Shown here piece by piece: positions 39,194 through 48,709 of a DNA stretch of 64,000 nucleotides. The stretch covers positions 719,062-783,061 of the forward strand of contig DS990262.1 of assembly GCA_000155435.1 (NCBI GenBank), given 5' to 3'. The notes under the pieces were generated by a model. That model searched no databases. It had not been told where the DNA came from and was given only the letters and a program-made list of their open reading frames with translations. The translations under genes were made by a program, and so were the position numbers. The DNA comes from Clostridiales bacterium 1_7_47FAA. GTDB taxonomy: Bacteria > Bacillota > Clostridia > Lachnospirales > Lachnospiraceae. Numbering within the stretch: position 1 is the first letter of the stretch; the number at the start of each line of letters is the position of its first letter.

Positions 39194-40558
39194 CTAATTG
39201 CCGACCTGCATGTCAAATGTTTTTTCTGCTTTTTCCAAAGCCTCATCCAGGGTCATTTTGTCGTCAAAGTAATCCTGGGTCACGGTGCGCAGGGCATCGC
39301 TTGTCTCGTTGGTGTACATGCCGTAATCCACGCTTGGCACCATTTTGCCCCAGTCGGCAAAGTCCTTGTATATCTTTGCACCGCCGAAGAAGTCGTTGCC
39401 CTCTTCGTATGCGCTGCCCTCAAGGGATGGTAGATAGGTTGCAACCGCGCCCTGCTCCTTGAGGATCTGCTGATAGAAGTCTACATTGCCCGCATAAACT
39501 GTTTTAAGGAAATCAATTGCCAGTTCCTTGTTGCTGCTTTCTTCCAGTACGACCCAGCTGGAACCGCCGATATTGGAATACTTGGTTGCATTGTCCACTG
39601 TTTCCAGCACGGGAATGTTGGTATAGCCCCATTTGTCCTTCATTTCAGGAACACTTGTCAGGGTTGGTATGTACCATACTGCGGAAATATGTGCTGCCAC
39701 ATCGCCTTTTTGTACCCCGCCGATTCCCTCAGCTGACCAGTAATCCACAGGCATGATTAAATCGGCCTTGTAGAGTTCCTTTAACACGCCCATCATTTCG
39801 CGGACAACCGCGCTGTCCTTAAAGTTAGCGCTTCCGTCTTCCTTGGTCAGCCATTCCCCGGCAGACTGGAGGGCAATCTGGATATAATGGGTTCCTTTGT
39901 ATGGCGTAAATACCACAAAATATTTCCCGGTGGTTTCCTTTACCTTTTTACCGATTTCTATGAACTCAGTCCATGTCAGGTCCTTCATATCCTCTTCGGT
40001 GAAGCCGGCCTGTTCCAGATAGTCCTTCCTGTAATAGAGTCCGGCGCTGCCGCTGTCAAAGGGGACCCCGTAAACCCTTCCGTCCACGGTGTAGGCATTG
40101 ACCTTATACTGGGCAAACTGGCTGAAATCCATGGCATCCGTCAGGTCGGCATATTTGCCTTTGTAGTTGGAGAGGAAGCTTTGGGCGCTGTAGTCACCCA
40201 TCAGCAGGATATCAGGCATGCCTTCTGAAACGCCTGAGGTGAATGCCGTAATGGATTTTGTTTCCACCGCGTTCTCTTCTACTTCAATGATGTTCAGGTT
40301 AAAGTCAGGGTGCCCGGCATTGCGGTAATATTCAGCCGCTGTCTTCATTGCCGCAATGTTGAAGTTCTGGTCCCAGGCCCAGATGGTCAGTTCCTCCGGT
40401 GTCCCGGGTTCCTGCTCGCCGGAAGAACCGGAATCGGCTGCCTGGGTGGTTCCTGCTGCCGGTGCTGCGGGCGCCTCTTCCTTGGGCGGGGCCACACATG
40501 CCGTGGAAACGGCCATGACGGTTAACAGTGCTGCTGCCAGTCTTTTTGTTTTTTTCAT
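39194..40558 (-). CDS. Sugar ABC transporter substrate-binding lipoprotein (family 1)
   Basis: 454 residues with a lipoprotein signal ending at STAC (Cys21), a Pro/Ala/Ser-rich linker, then a MalE-type fold. Family features are TIWAWDQNFN near the start of the mature domain, VYGVPFDSGSAGLYYRKDYL, and GSSWVVLEESSNKELAIDFL. The preference is presumably the glycoside or sugar released or handled by the adjacent GH2 enzyme. AGGAGG lies 9 nt before the ATG, 21 bp after the GH2 gene. Confidence 0.92.
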   Translation of the reverse strand: MKKTKRLAAALLTVMAVSTACVAPPKEEAPAAPAAGTTQAADSGSSGEQEPGTPEELTIWAWDQNFNIAAMKTAAEYYRNAGHPDFNLNIIEVEENAVETKSITAFTSGVSEGMPDILLMGDYSAQSFLSNYKGKYADLTDAMDFSQFAQYKVNAYTVDGRVYGVPFDSGSAGLYYRKDYLEQAGFTEEDMKDLTWTEFIEIGKKVKETTGKYFVVFTPYKGTHYIQIALQSAGEWLTKEDGSANFKDSAVVREMMGVLKELYKADLIMPVDYWSAEGIGGVQKGDVAAHISAVWYIPTLTSVPEMKDKWGYTNIPVLETVDNATKYSNIGGSSWVVLEESSNKELAIDFLKTVYAGNVDFYQQILKEQGAVATYLPSLEGSAYEEGNDFFGGAKIYKDFADWGKMVPSVDYGMYTNETSDALRTVTQDYFDDKMTLDEALEKAEKTFDMQVGN

Positions 40559-40579
40559 ACGTTCATCCTCCTAATGTGT

Positions 40580-42799
40580 TTATTCAATCCTGATAGTTAC
40601 CTTATTGGATTCTAATTTAGATGTCCTGGCCCAAAGGGTTACCTGGCCCGGCGCCCCTGTGGTCTTGATCCAGGCTGCAATGCAGCCGCCCTGCATGGTG
40701 GTTGCTTTTGGCCCGATGATCTCAGCCGGGCCTTCTATGGTAAATTCAATGCTGTCCATCATATAATCCAGGCTGTTTCCATATTGGTCAAGGGCTTCGA
40801 ATACGACCCTTGTCACGTCATATGGTTCGTCCTCTTTCTGCGCCTTTAATACATGGTCGTCCGCGGTGCATGAGAGCTGATGTGGAATGGGGTTCTTGGC
40901 GAATTTTTTTGTGATGGCAGGCTTTCCGTCCACATACCCCACAAAGGTGGCGTCCTCCCAGCCCCATTCATCCCAGATATTCTCCTGTATCCGGTCCATA
41001 TACATGGGGGCATGTTTTAAACCGGCAAATTGCCTGCGGTGGGGGAAGAGGCGTCTTGCCAGTTTATCCCCATAATAAAATTCCACATAATCACAGTTGG
41101 TGAATACGTACATTGGAAGGAATCCGCATTCATCAATATCGCCGTTTACCCACAGGGTTGCTGGAACCATGACAACGCCTTCTGACGGATCCTTCTGGCT
41201 CTGGTAAACAGCCGCGGTCCATTTCTTGGCAATGCGGTACATGTCGGATACGCCGTGATAGCATACCCGGTCGCCGGGGCCAAACTGGTAATGGGTATTA
41301 TAGTCAAAGGCGCACCAGCCGATTGCCCCGCAGATACGGTCATCCAGCGCAACCTCATCGTGTGCCCATGCATGGCGCAGCGCCATGTCCACCCGGTGGC
41401 TTGTATCATCCCAGCGTTTGGTGGGGTGGAAGGCCCCGGTAAACTCTGAAATCAGGAATGGGACGTCATAATTCAAACCGGTTGATATATTCTGGTCCCT
41501 GTGGCGCCTCTGGGAATGTCCTGTCTGGAATTCATTCATCACATAGACATCTTCCTGGAAATCCGCCCGCTCTATGTATTTCACCCCGCCTGTGGGCCGG
41601 GTCGTATCCATGTCATGGGCCTGCCTGTTTGTCCGCTCATAGAGTTCAAAGTCATTCTGGGATTCGTTAATCCTCACGCCCCACAGAATGATGGACGGAT
41701 GGTTAAAGCCCTCCATGATCATGTCATGGACGTTCCTGACGCAGAGGTTTTTCCACCCATCATCCCCAATGTACTGCCATCCGGGGATTTCCTCGAAGAC
41801 AAGAAGGCCGATTTCATCACAACGGTCAAGGAAATGGGAGGACTGTGGGTAGTGGCTTGTCCGTACGATATTTACCCCAATCTCATCCTTCAGGATATCG
41901 GCATCCTTCATCTGTGCCCTTTTCGGCATGGCATAACCCACATACGGATAGGACTGATGGCGGTTTAATCCTACCAGCTTTATCTTATTCCCGTTGAGGT
42001 AGAACCCTTCTGGCCTAAAAGAAATATCCCTGAAGCCAAAACGCTCCGTGATGACGGTATCACCCAGCGTCAGTTCCATTTCATACAGCTGTGGGTTTCC
42101 CGTATCCCATAATGTAATGTTTTTTAATGGACCGGTGGAAAGTTCGAAAACCTGTTTTCCGGTTTGTATATCAACAGCAGAATCCACTTCATGGACAGGT
42201 TCCCCGTTTTTCAGGAGCCTGATCCTTGCCTTGGCCTTTGGCCGGTCTGACATGGAGTTAAGGAAGACTTTTACATCTGCCCGGATATTGTCTGAAAGCA
42301 CGTCCACAGGAGCTACATGCATGGCCTCCACATATACCATGTCTGAGACAATCAGTTCCACTTCCCTGTAAATGCCGCCATAACCCAGATAATCCACCAG
42401 GTAGCCGAAGGGAGGGATATCCTCACGCTCCGTTGAATCGACTTTGACGGTAAGCCAGTTTTCTCCATCACGTAGCGCGTCTGTCATCTCCAGTTCAAAA
42501 GCAGAGTATGCGCCTTTATGTTCACCAAGGCGCTGTCCGTTAAGAAAGACCTCACCATAATTGGCAACAGCGCCAAACCGGATGAATACCCTCTGGCCTT
42601 CGGCTGGTTTCCAATGGAACTTCTTTTTATAGCAGGATACAAACTGATAGCAGCCCTCATCAAAATAATTAAATGGGATTTCCTTGTTGGTATGGGGAAC
42701 CGTGACAGCGGTCATGCCTTCCATGCTGCTGTTTCCTGCATCACTGTCATGATACTCCTCTTTATAGTACCATTGGTTAAAGGGTATAATTTTCTTCAT
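40580..42799 (-). CDS. Glycoside hydrolase family 2 (beta-galactosidase/beta-glucuronidase group)
   Basis: 739-residue GH2 enzyme with the usual order: N-terminal jelly-roll (VTVPHTNKEIPFNYFDEGCYQF), Ig-like domains, and the TIM barrel from about 265 with GLNRHQSYPYVGYAM. The acid/base Glu lies in WGVRINESQND (about residue 378) and the nucleophile Glu in FLISEFTGAF (about 451). No signal peptide, so it acts inside the cell on imported glycosides. The acid/base context RINES differs from the more usual GNE. The motif set does not tell beta-galactosidase from beta-glucuronidase or other specificities. The start overlaps the end of the DMT transporter gene by 23 bp; AAGGAGG precedes it. Confidence 0.88.
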   Translation of the reverse strand: MKKIIPFNQWYYKEEYHDSDAGNSSMEGMTAVTVPHTNKEIPFNYFDEGCYQFVSCYKKKFHWKPAEGQRVFIRFGAVANYGEVFLNGQRLGEHKGAYSAFELEMTDALRDGENWLTVKVDSTEREDIPPFGYLVDYLGYGGIYREVELIVSDMVYVEAMHVAPVDVLSDNIRADVKVFLNSMSDRPKAKARIRLLKNGEPVHEVDSAVDIQTGKQVFELSTGPLKNITLWDTGNPQLYEMELTLGDTVITERFGFRDISFRPEGFYLNGNKIKLVGLNRHQSYPYVGYAMPKRAQMKDADILKDEIGVNIVRTSHYPQSSHFLDRCDEIGLLVFEEIPGWQYIGDDGWKNLCVRNVHDMIMEGFNHPSIILWGVRINESQNDFELYERTNRQAHDMDTTRPTGGVKYIERADFQEDVYVMNEFQTGHSQRRHRDQNISTGLNYDVPFLISEFTGAFHPTKRWDDTSHRVDMALRHAWAHDEVALDDRICGAIGWCAFDYNTHYQFGPGDRVCYHGVSDMYRIAKKWTAAVYQSQKDPSEGVVMVPATLWVNGDIDECGFLPMYVFTNCDYVEFYYGDKLARRLFPHRRQFAGLKHAPMYMDRIQENIWDEWGWEDATFVGYVDGKPAITKKFAKNPIPHQLSCTADDHVLKAQKEDEPYDVTRVVFEALDQYGNSLDYMMDSIEFTIEGPAEIIGPKATTMQGGCIAAWIKTTGAPGQVTLWARTSKLESNKVTIRIE

Positions 42800-43724
42800 G
42801 TTTCCTCCTTGCCTCTAAGGGCGTGAATTTTTTATATGAATCAATTTTTTTGTTCTCAAACAGCATGTACCAGGCCAATCCAAAAAGAATGATGATGCTC
42901 CCGATGAATTTATGGATGGTAATCAGCTCCGTTGCCTGATTGTGGTCCGGTATCAGCGCGGCCCCGATCATTCCGAAAACAGGGGTCAGCATCTGGATGA
43001 ATGGAACCGTGACCGCACGGCTGTATTTTTGTCCCACGGCCTGTATTATATAGGCTACCCCTGTGCCGAATACCCCGGTCAGGATAATGATAAGGACAGA
43101 TGTCCGGCATAATACAGGCGTTTCATACAGGAATATTCCTGCAGCCAGGCTGAAGATTGCCGCGGTCACTATCTGCAGCGCCCCAAGTAACTCGGCGTCC
43201 CCATCCCTGACAAAATGATTCATGGTTATGATACAGGCTGTGTTCAGCAATGCAGAACAGAAGGTGATGCCGTCTCCTATATTAAAGGATCCCCCATTGC
43301 CGTGGGAAAAGACATAAAGCCCGGTTAATGTAATCAGGATTGACAACAGCAGGTTTTTTGATGGCATTTTTTTGTTCAGCAATGAAATACAGACCGGTAC
43401 AAACACAATTGACATCTGGGAAATGAATACAGAATTAGATGCGGATGTGTAATTCAGTCCCAGCACGGTAAGTTCCATAGGTAAAACCAGCAGGATGCCC
43501 AACAGCAATCCCTGGATGAATGTCCTGAAGCTGATGCCTGCCAGACGTTTTCCATACACCGCCAGCACCAGTATTGCAGCGCTAAGGAAACGCAGCATCA
43601 GATAGGTAGGGGAGTTCATATAAAATAATATATGCTTCATCAAGACAGTGGTAATTCCCCAATAAACCGCAGCCCCGGTCAGAAGGCAGCTGCCTTTCCT
43701 GACCTTCCATACTTCCTTTAGCAT
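42777..43724 (-). CDS. DMT-superfamily (EamA) transporter
   Basis: About 315 residues from the ATG at 43724, with ten hydrophobic segments in two EamA repeats (GAAVYWGITTVLMKHILF at the start of the first; the second begins near SALLNTACIITMNH). The frame is open for 44 more codons into the upstream Fe-S gene, but that part is hydrophilic. EamA proteins mostly export metabolites. Within this operon it may expel a product, for example the reduced aglycone made by the neighbouring enzymes; this is speculative. The start has only a weak ribosome site. Confidence 0.8.
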   Translation of the reverse strand: MLKEVWKVRKGSCLLTGAAVYWGITTVLMKHILFYMNSPTYLMLRFLSAAILVLAVYGKRLAGISFRTFIQGLLLGILLVLPMELTVLGLNYTSASNSVFISQMSIVFVPVCISLLNKKMPSKNLLLSILITLTGLYVFSHGNGGSFNIGDGITFCSALLNTACIITMNHFVRDGDAELLGALQIVTAAIFSLAAGIFLYETPVLCRTSVLIIILTGVFGTGVAYIIQAVGQKYSRAVTVPFIQMLTPVFGMIGAALIPDHNQATELITIHKFIGSIIILFGLAWYMLFENKKIDSYKKFTPLEARRKHEENYTL

Positions 43725-43791
43725 TTCCACTTCATCTACCTCAATTCCATTGATGTTTTCTGGTTTTTTGCAGATGAAATAGAACACTTTC

Positions 43792-44439
43792 CTAGAAAGT
43801 ATTTCCGCGTTTCCTGAATATGATATTAGGATCAGTATTTCCCCGCTCGAAACCAATTGCCTGTTCAGTATGATCTACTGAATGACGTTCCTTTAATCCC
43901 TTTAACTCCCCTGCTTCCAGCGCCCTCATAGGGCATGCTGCCACACAGGCGGGTTTTAATCCCTTTCCGATGCGCTCCATGCATAGATCACACTTTACCA
44001 TGACCGGCCGTTCTTTCAGTATGGTGTAAAACTGCGGAGCTTCCCAGGGACAGGCCTTCTGACATCTTCCACATGAAATGCATGGAATTTCTTCATTGGC
44101 CAGGACAATCCCATATGTATCCTCCTTGTATATGCGTCCTGTGGGACATGCATCTACACAGGCAGGCTTACTGCAATGGTTACATGAAATATTCATGTTA
44201 TATCTCATTAAATCCGGCGGTTTATTTCCCCTTTCCTCATACCATGACCGTCGCAGACGTTCTTTCATATAGTAGTTTTTTTCTGTAGCATTTTCTCCTG
44301 CGCTTCCCTCTGTCAGTTCACGCAGGGGATACAGGCGGGCATCCCCCCTTTTTTCCTCATTCCATACCTTGCAGGCAATTTCACATGCATGACAGTTAAT
44401 GCAATCCTGCTGGTCAAACCAGAACCCCCATTGCCTCAT
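43792..44439 (-). CDS. Four-cluster ferredoxin-like electron-transfer subunit (DmsB/NrfC type)
   Basis: 215 residues with four [4Fe-4S] cysteine sets: CINCHACEIAC, CNHCSKPACVDACP, CISCGRCQKACP and CDLCMERIGKGLKPACVAACP. This is the DMSO-reductase subunit B pattern, passing electrons to the molybdopterin subunit encoded 1 nt upstream. The ATG at 44439 has GGGGGG upstream; the longer open frame reaches into the catalytic gene. No membrane anchor subunit (DmsC) is encoded next to it, so the electron donor is uncertain and may be soluble. Confidence 0.92.
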   Translation of the reverse strand: MRQWGFWFDQQDCINCHACEIACKVWNEEKRGDARLYPLRELTEGSAGENATEKNYYMKERLRRSWYEERGNKPPDLMRYNMNISCNHCSKPACVDACPTGRIYKEDTYGIVLANEEIPCISCGRCQKACPWEAPQFYTILKERPVMVKCDLCMERIGKGLKPACVAACPMRALEAGELKGLKERHSVDHTEQAIGFERGNTDPNIIFRKRGNTF

Positions 44440-44440
44440 C

Positions 44441-46912
44441 TCAATCCCCCCAATCCGGCAGGGTTCTGGAAACCTCGCAGGCGCTTCCGCCTGCATGGAA
44501 CCCCATACAATCTATAAAAGGATCAAAGATTCCCGGTTTTACGTCCTCCAGCAATGTATTGGCACATCCTCCGTAGTCAACCGGTGTTAAGTGGTAAGAA
44601 GCCCCTTCCCCTGTGTCAAAATAAGCTTTATATTGTTCATCCCCCGCCTCATACCATGTGCCCTGCTCTATGGCTATGACGCCCGGAAGCTGGGAGCGTG
44701 TGATATGCGCGCGGATGCGTATACACCCAAAGTCAGTATAAACATATACCAGATCATTTTCATGTATATTCCTGGCGTCCGCATCCTCAGGATGGATCTG
44801 CAGCATGTGAGGGTGTAGCTCCTTCAGTATATGTGTGTTGCCATAATCTGAATTGGCCCTGTTGGGCGCATGGGGGGTAATGAACTGCAGCGGATAATAT
44901 CTTCCGGAGGGGGAGCGCATCCCCCGTTCCCCGCTGCCCTTTGATGTCTGTATGGATTCCCTTCCATCTGGAAGGGGGACATAGCAGGCATGGTTAATCT
45001 TGTGGGATGTACGGTCCCTGCAGGCCAGGAAAGGAGAATAAAAATTGATTTTCCCTGTTTCGGTGGGAAATGTTCCTGGTGCATACTCCATCAGGGATAC
45101 CGGGACTTCCTCTGGCGTCACGGGAAAGGATGCCCCTCCGTTTTTTACCACTGTTTCAAAATCAGGAAGCAGGGCGGAATGCATTTTCTGATAAACAGGG
45201 TCCAGGGAAGCCTTATCCCACTGCATTTTCATAAGCGCCCCATAGTCCAGGCAGCGCTGCTTAAGATTGAACCGCCGGCCGATCATCCGGTTTACCTCCG
45301 GATCCGGAATCCCTTCCCCCACTGGTTTCAGTACGCCGTTTAATACGTGTATGTCCGAGTCATAGGCGCTGTTCCGGTCGAATTTCTTACCGTTTTCCAA
45401 TGGGAATGTAACCGGAAGCACCAGGTCGGACCATACCGCGGTGGCGGTCATGTGCCGCTCATAGGTCACTACGTAATCTAACTTCTGCCATGCCAGCCGT
45501 CGTTTGTTGATATTCGCCAGCTGGTTAAACGGGTTTCCGTTGGCAGCGCCTTTGATGATTCCGTCCAGGCAGAGACCTTCCCCGATATCGATCCCGTTCA
45601 TTTTCAGCACATCTTCCCGCAGCTGGCCCATGGACCGCCCGTCTGTTCCCGTAAGTATGACCTGGTCTATTCCGTACTGGCTGACTAAGATGGGCTGCTT
45701 CTCCTTTTCGTCCCACTCACTGGGAAGGGGCGGGAGGTCTATGGTATATCCGTCGTCCCCCCTCATCTCACCGAAACCGCCGCCCTGCTTTTGCAGATTA
45801 CCTGTCATGGCGCACAGGGCTATCATCATCCATGAATAGTAGAAACCGTTGTAGGTCCGTTGGGCGCCGCCGTGGAAACGGGACATGATGAATGCAGGAC
45901 TGCTGATAGCATATTCTATGGCAAAATTCTCTATGACCTCAGCATCCACGCCTGTGGTCCGTGCGGCCCATTCCAATACGCCATGATATCCATTATGTTC
46001 CTTTTCAAGACCCAGAAGGTATTCTTCGAAGGATTCCCCTTCTGGCACACGGTATGTTTTTCCATAATAAGCTTCGCCTGTCACTGGATCCGTTTCCCCG
46101 GAACGGCTTGTGACCGTGTCATTGGGATAAAACCCAAAACAGTTGGTTTTGATAAATTCATTGTCATGAAGGTTCCTTTTATAAATCACATATGACATTG
46201 CCGCCATCAGCGCCCCGTCGGTTGCCGGATAAGGGCAGATTAAGGGCGGGACCTTATTTTTCCCGGTGGCAAAGGCACCGGCTGATTCAGTGTACCTGCA
46301 GTCCACTACCGTAATGGGGATTCCTTTTTCACGGGCTTTCCTGATTACATAGGGGATGGGGAACACAGTGACACACGGGTTGGAACTCCATAATATGATG
46401 TAATTGGAATTCATCATATCCATCGGTCTGGAGGCATTGATCCTGCACCTTTTTCCTAAGGCAGCCGTGATTGCGGCGTCTACGTTTCCGCAGGAACTGG
46501 CGCCAAAGGGGCGCAGCGTTGTCCCCAGGAAGGAACCGATCCCGCCAATATCCAGTACGGGCAGATAACCTAGTTTCCTTGATTTTTCAAGGGAAGATTC
46601 ATAATAGGACTCATACTGGTCAATGGCTTCGTCCCAGCTGATTGGGCAAAAGCCCCATCTGTCACCTCTGGAACCGGTCTGTTTCAGGGGATGGTGGATC
46701 CTGTCGGGTGAATACATGTGATACAGTTCACTGTATCCTTTCATACAGGCCCTTCTCTGCATGGGATATAATCCTGAGTCATATTCATCTGCATTCCTGC
46801 GGCTGATATCCCCATCCGAGGTGATTTTACTTATTCCCTCTTCTGTGTCCCATAGCTTCAGACGGCAGGTTGTGCAGCAGTGCATTTTATGCATGGTACA
46901 GATATTGTCCAT
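44441..46912 (-). CDS. Molybdopterin-dependent oxidoreductase, DMSO-reductase family catalytic subunit
   Basis: 823-residue bis-MGD enzyme. A Cys-rich N-terminus (Cys5, 12, 13, 16 and a later RRACMKG) probably binds the [4Fe-4S] cluster. Then come RWGFCPISWDEAI, SSCGNVDAAI, YIILWSSNPCVT, the MGD motif FIMSRFHGGAQRTYNG, and the C-terminal LQFITPHAPNRANSDYGN with DLVYVYTDFG and GGCANTL. No Tat (RRxFLK) signal is present, so the enzyme is predicted to be cytoplasmic, unlike DmsA. It is the first gene of the operon with the Fe-S subunit, exporter, GH2 and sugar importer. The substrate is unknown: an S- or N-oxide, a hydroxylated aromatic or another organic electron acceptor. Confidence 0.9.
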   Translation of the reverse strand: MDNICTMHKMHCCTTCRLKLWDTEEGISKITSDGDISRRNADEYDSGLYPMQRRACMKGYSELYHMYSPDRIHHPLKQTGSRGDRWGFCPISWDEAIDQYESYYESSLEKSRKLGYLPVLDIGGIGSFLGTTLRPFGASSCGNVDAAITAALGKRCRINASRPMDMMNSNYIILWSSNPCVTVFPIPYVIRKAREKGIPITVVDCRYTESAGAFATGKNKVPPLICPYPATDGALMAAMSYVIYKRNLHDNEFIKTNCFGFYPNDTVTSRSGETDPVTGEAYYGKTYRVPEGESFEEYLLGLEKEHNGYHGVLEWAARTTGVDAEVIENFAIEYAISSPAFIMSRFHGGAQRTYNGFYYSWMMIALCAMTGNLQKQGGGFGEMRGDDGYTIDLPPLPSEWDEKEKQPILVSQYGIDQVILTGTDGRSMGQLREDVLKMNGIDIGEGLCLDGIIKGAANGNPFNQLANINKRRLAWQKLDYVVTYERHMTATAVWSDLVLPVTFPLENGKKFDRNSAYDSDIHVLNGVLKPVGEGIPDPEVNRMIGRRFNLKQRCLDYGALMKMQWDKASLDPVYQKMHSALLPDFETVVKNGGASFPVTPEEVPVSLMEYAPGTFPTETGKINFYSPFLACRDRTSHKINHACYVPLPDGRESIQTSKGSGERGMRSPSGRYYPLQFITPHAPNRANSDYGNTHILKELHPHMLQIHPEDADARNIHENDLVYVYTDFGCIRIRAHITRSQLPGVIAIEQGTWYEAGDEQYKAYFDTGEGASYHLTPVDYGGCANTLLEDVKPGIFDPFIDCMGFHAGGSACEVSRTLPDWGD

Positions 46913-46994
46913 TCATGTCCGGCCTTTCTTTATTGCGTTTTATTGACTGATGAATGTATAATTTGTATAAATTTGTCGTATAATACATATGTTT

Positions 46995-47023
46995 ATTGTA
47001 AACTTTTGGGCATTTGGTGTCAA
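46995..47023 (-). promoter_or_regulatory. Sigma-A promoter of the molybdoenzyme-GH2-ABC operon
   Basis: On the minus strand TTGACA (47023-47018), exactly 17 bp, TACAAT (47000-46995). It would start transcription about 75 nt before the oxidoreductase ATG. Confidence 0.75.
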
Positions 47024-47059
47024 TAGCACTAAAAAAAGCTGGATTAAAAGGTAGATTTT

Positions 47060-47242
47060 ATTGAAAATTTTCAATCCATCATATTTCGAAACAGGGAAAA
47101 GTGCCTGTTTATATAGTTGTTTTTAGTTGAATGGGACAAATAGTGACATATTTACGGTATATTTTGCGGAAAAGCGCTTTGGTTTAGAAAAAATCAGTAT
47201 ATGCAAGGCGGAATTAAGATGGACAGCTATGGTATACTGTCC
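47060..47242. promoter_or_regulatory. Palindromes in the divergent control region
   Basis: Within the 500-bp gene-free divergent region two symmetric sites stand out: ATTGAAAATTTTCAAT (47060-47075, perfect 16-bp palindrome) and GGACAG-N10-CTGTCC (47221-47226 with 47237-47242). Both are candidates for binding by the AraC protein or a global factor. No open frame is credible here. Confidence 0.4.
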
Positions 47243-47352
47243 GTTTTATTCAGTGTTCCATATTTATCCTGTATTTTAAATTTTGAATGATTCGTACCAA
47301 TGAACCAGACGAAAATGTCCCTCCATTGCCGAATCAGTCCATCCCCCCTGCC

Positions 47353-47381
47353 TTGCATTGGTAAACAGATAACAGTATAAT
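47353..47381 (+). promoter_or_regulatory. Sigma-A promoter of the AraC-family regulator gene
   Basis: TTGCAT (47353-47358), 17-bp spacer, TATAAT (47376-47381), followed 33 bp later by the regulator's start codon. Confidence 0.75.
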
Positions 47382-47413
47382 ATAGCTATGATTCATGAGG
47401 GGAGGGATGACGT

Positions 47414-48709
47414 TTGTCGAATATCATAAAGATGCAGGATTTATATTTTTCAGATTATGACTCTCACAAGCTGTGTCAGTTCTATTATGAGGTCCTGGAT
47501 AAACCGACCACCCCAATCATACACCAGATGTCCCGTTTCTGGCTGATTAACAAAGGAAAAGGGATCCTGAAGCTGCAGGGTAAGGAGTATGAGTTAAAGC
47601 CGGGAACTTTGGTATCCGTGCTCCCATGGCAGGTATCCGATATAGTACAGGTGGACTCACCCATCCAATACTTCCTTCTGGTTTATTATTTTGATGGCGT
47701 GAATGACATCATAAAGTCGTTATACAATCTTGGCCATGGTCCCCTTGACCTGATTGAGGACCTGTCCAAGAATCCTGTGATATACTGCAGCGCCGCACAG
47801 GCCAAGTACATGCACCAGCTGTTCCTCCAGCTGAGGGATGAACTGGGGGGAGGCGCTGTGCCGTCCTTGGAAACCTCAGTGTCTTCAGGGTTTGGCAGTC
47901 TTTTCATCACCAATAAGCTGATTGAACTTATCATCAATCTATGGAGGATTGGAAAGGCCAACAGCAGCCAAGCGGCAGAGATAAGCACACCCATGGACCG
48001 GACGGAAATCCTACAGTATATGTATCACCATCTCAGTGAAAAGCTGACACTTAAAACCCTGGCAAAGACATTTTACATGAGCGAATCGTCTGTAAGCCTT
48101 TATATTGTCCAGACAACAGGGCTGACGTTCCCGAACCTCCTGAATGAGATGCGTGTAGGGAAAACCATCACATACCTCCTGTACACGGATTTTACCATGG
48201 ATGAGCTGGCGGAGATACTGGGATTTGTGGACAGCTCCCATATCTGCAAGGTTTTTGCGGCCAGGATCGGTCTGAAGGCAAATGAATTCAGAAAGACATA
48301 TCAGAAGATAGGAAGTATCTGCAACATCAGGGACAGCAGGAAGGCATATTCGATTGTGGAGTATATATATAAGAACTATTCCGGGAACCTGACACCCCAG
48401 TCGGTTGCGCGCAAATTTGATATTACGGTCAGGAAGCTTAACACCATCCTGTTTTATCAGGTAGAAAAGAGTTTTTCGGACTTTTTAAATTATGTGAGGA
48501 TAAACCGTGCATGTGAACTTCTCCTTGATACGGACAAAACCATAGCAGAGATAGCTTCCCTGACAGGATACAATAATGTCAAGACATTAACCCGCAATTT
48601 CCTCAAGTTCCAGGTAATGACACCGGGTAAGTTCCGGGAGTCGGTTTCAAAAAACAGCGGGGATGCTTCTGCCCCTGTTGGCGGAGGAAGAGGGATGAGC
48701 CGGCCTTAG
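47414..48709 (+). CDS. AraC-family regulator with two AraC-type DNA-binding domains
   Basis: 431 residues starting at TTG, with GGGGAGG 8 nt upstream. The N-terminal part (about 1-140) is a cupin-like sensor (GKGILKLQGKEYELKPGTLVSVLPWQ). Two separate helix-turn-helix regions follow. The first (about 200-300) contains LTLKTLAKTFYMSESSVSLYI and MDELAEILGFVDSSHICKVF. The second (about 315-415) contains LTPQSVARKFDITVRKLNTIL and IAEIASLTGYNNVKTLTRNF. Each looks like a full AraC domain, an unusual duplication. It is divergent from the molybdoenzyme operon and is its likely activator. The TAG stop is formed by the end of MITE-like copy 2. Confidence 0.88.
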   Translation: MSNIIKMQDLYFSDYDSHKLCQFYYEVLDKPTTPIIHQMSRFWLINKGKGILKLQGKEYELKPGTLVSVLPWQVSDIVQVDSPIQYFLLVYYFDGVNDIIKSLYNLGHGPLDLIEDLSKNPVIYCSAAQAKYMHQLFLQLRDELGGGAVPSLETSVSSGFGSLFITNKLIELIINLWRIGKANSSQAAEISTPMDRTEILQYMYHHLSEKLTLKTLAKTFYMSESSVSLYIVQTTGLTFPNLLNEMRVGKTITYLLYTDFTMDELAEILGFVDSSHICKVFAARIGLKANEFRKTYQKIGSICNIRDSRKAYSIVEYIYKNYSGNLTPQSVARKFDITVRKLNTILFYQVEKSFSDFLNYVRINRACELLLDTDKTIAEIASLTGYNNVKTLTRNFLKFQVMTPGKFRESVSKNSGDASAPVGGGRGMSRP

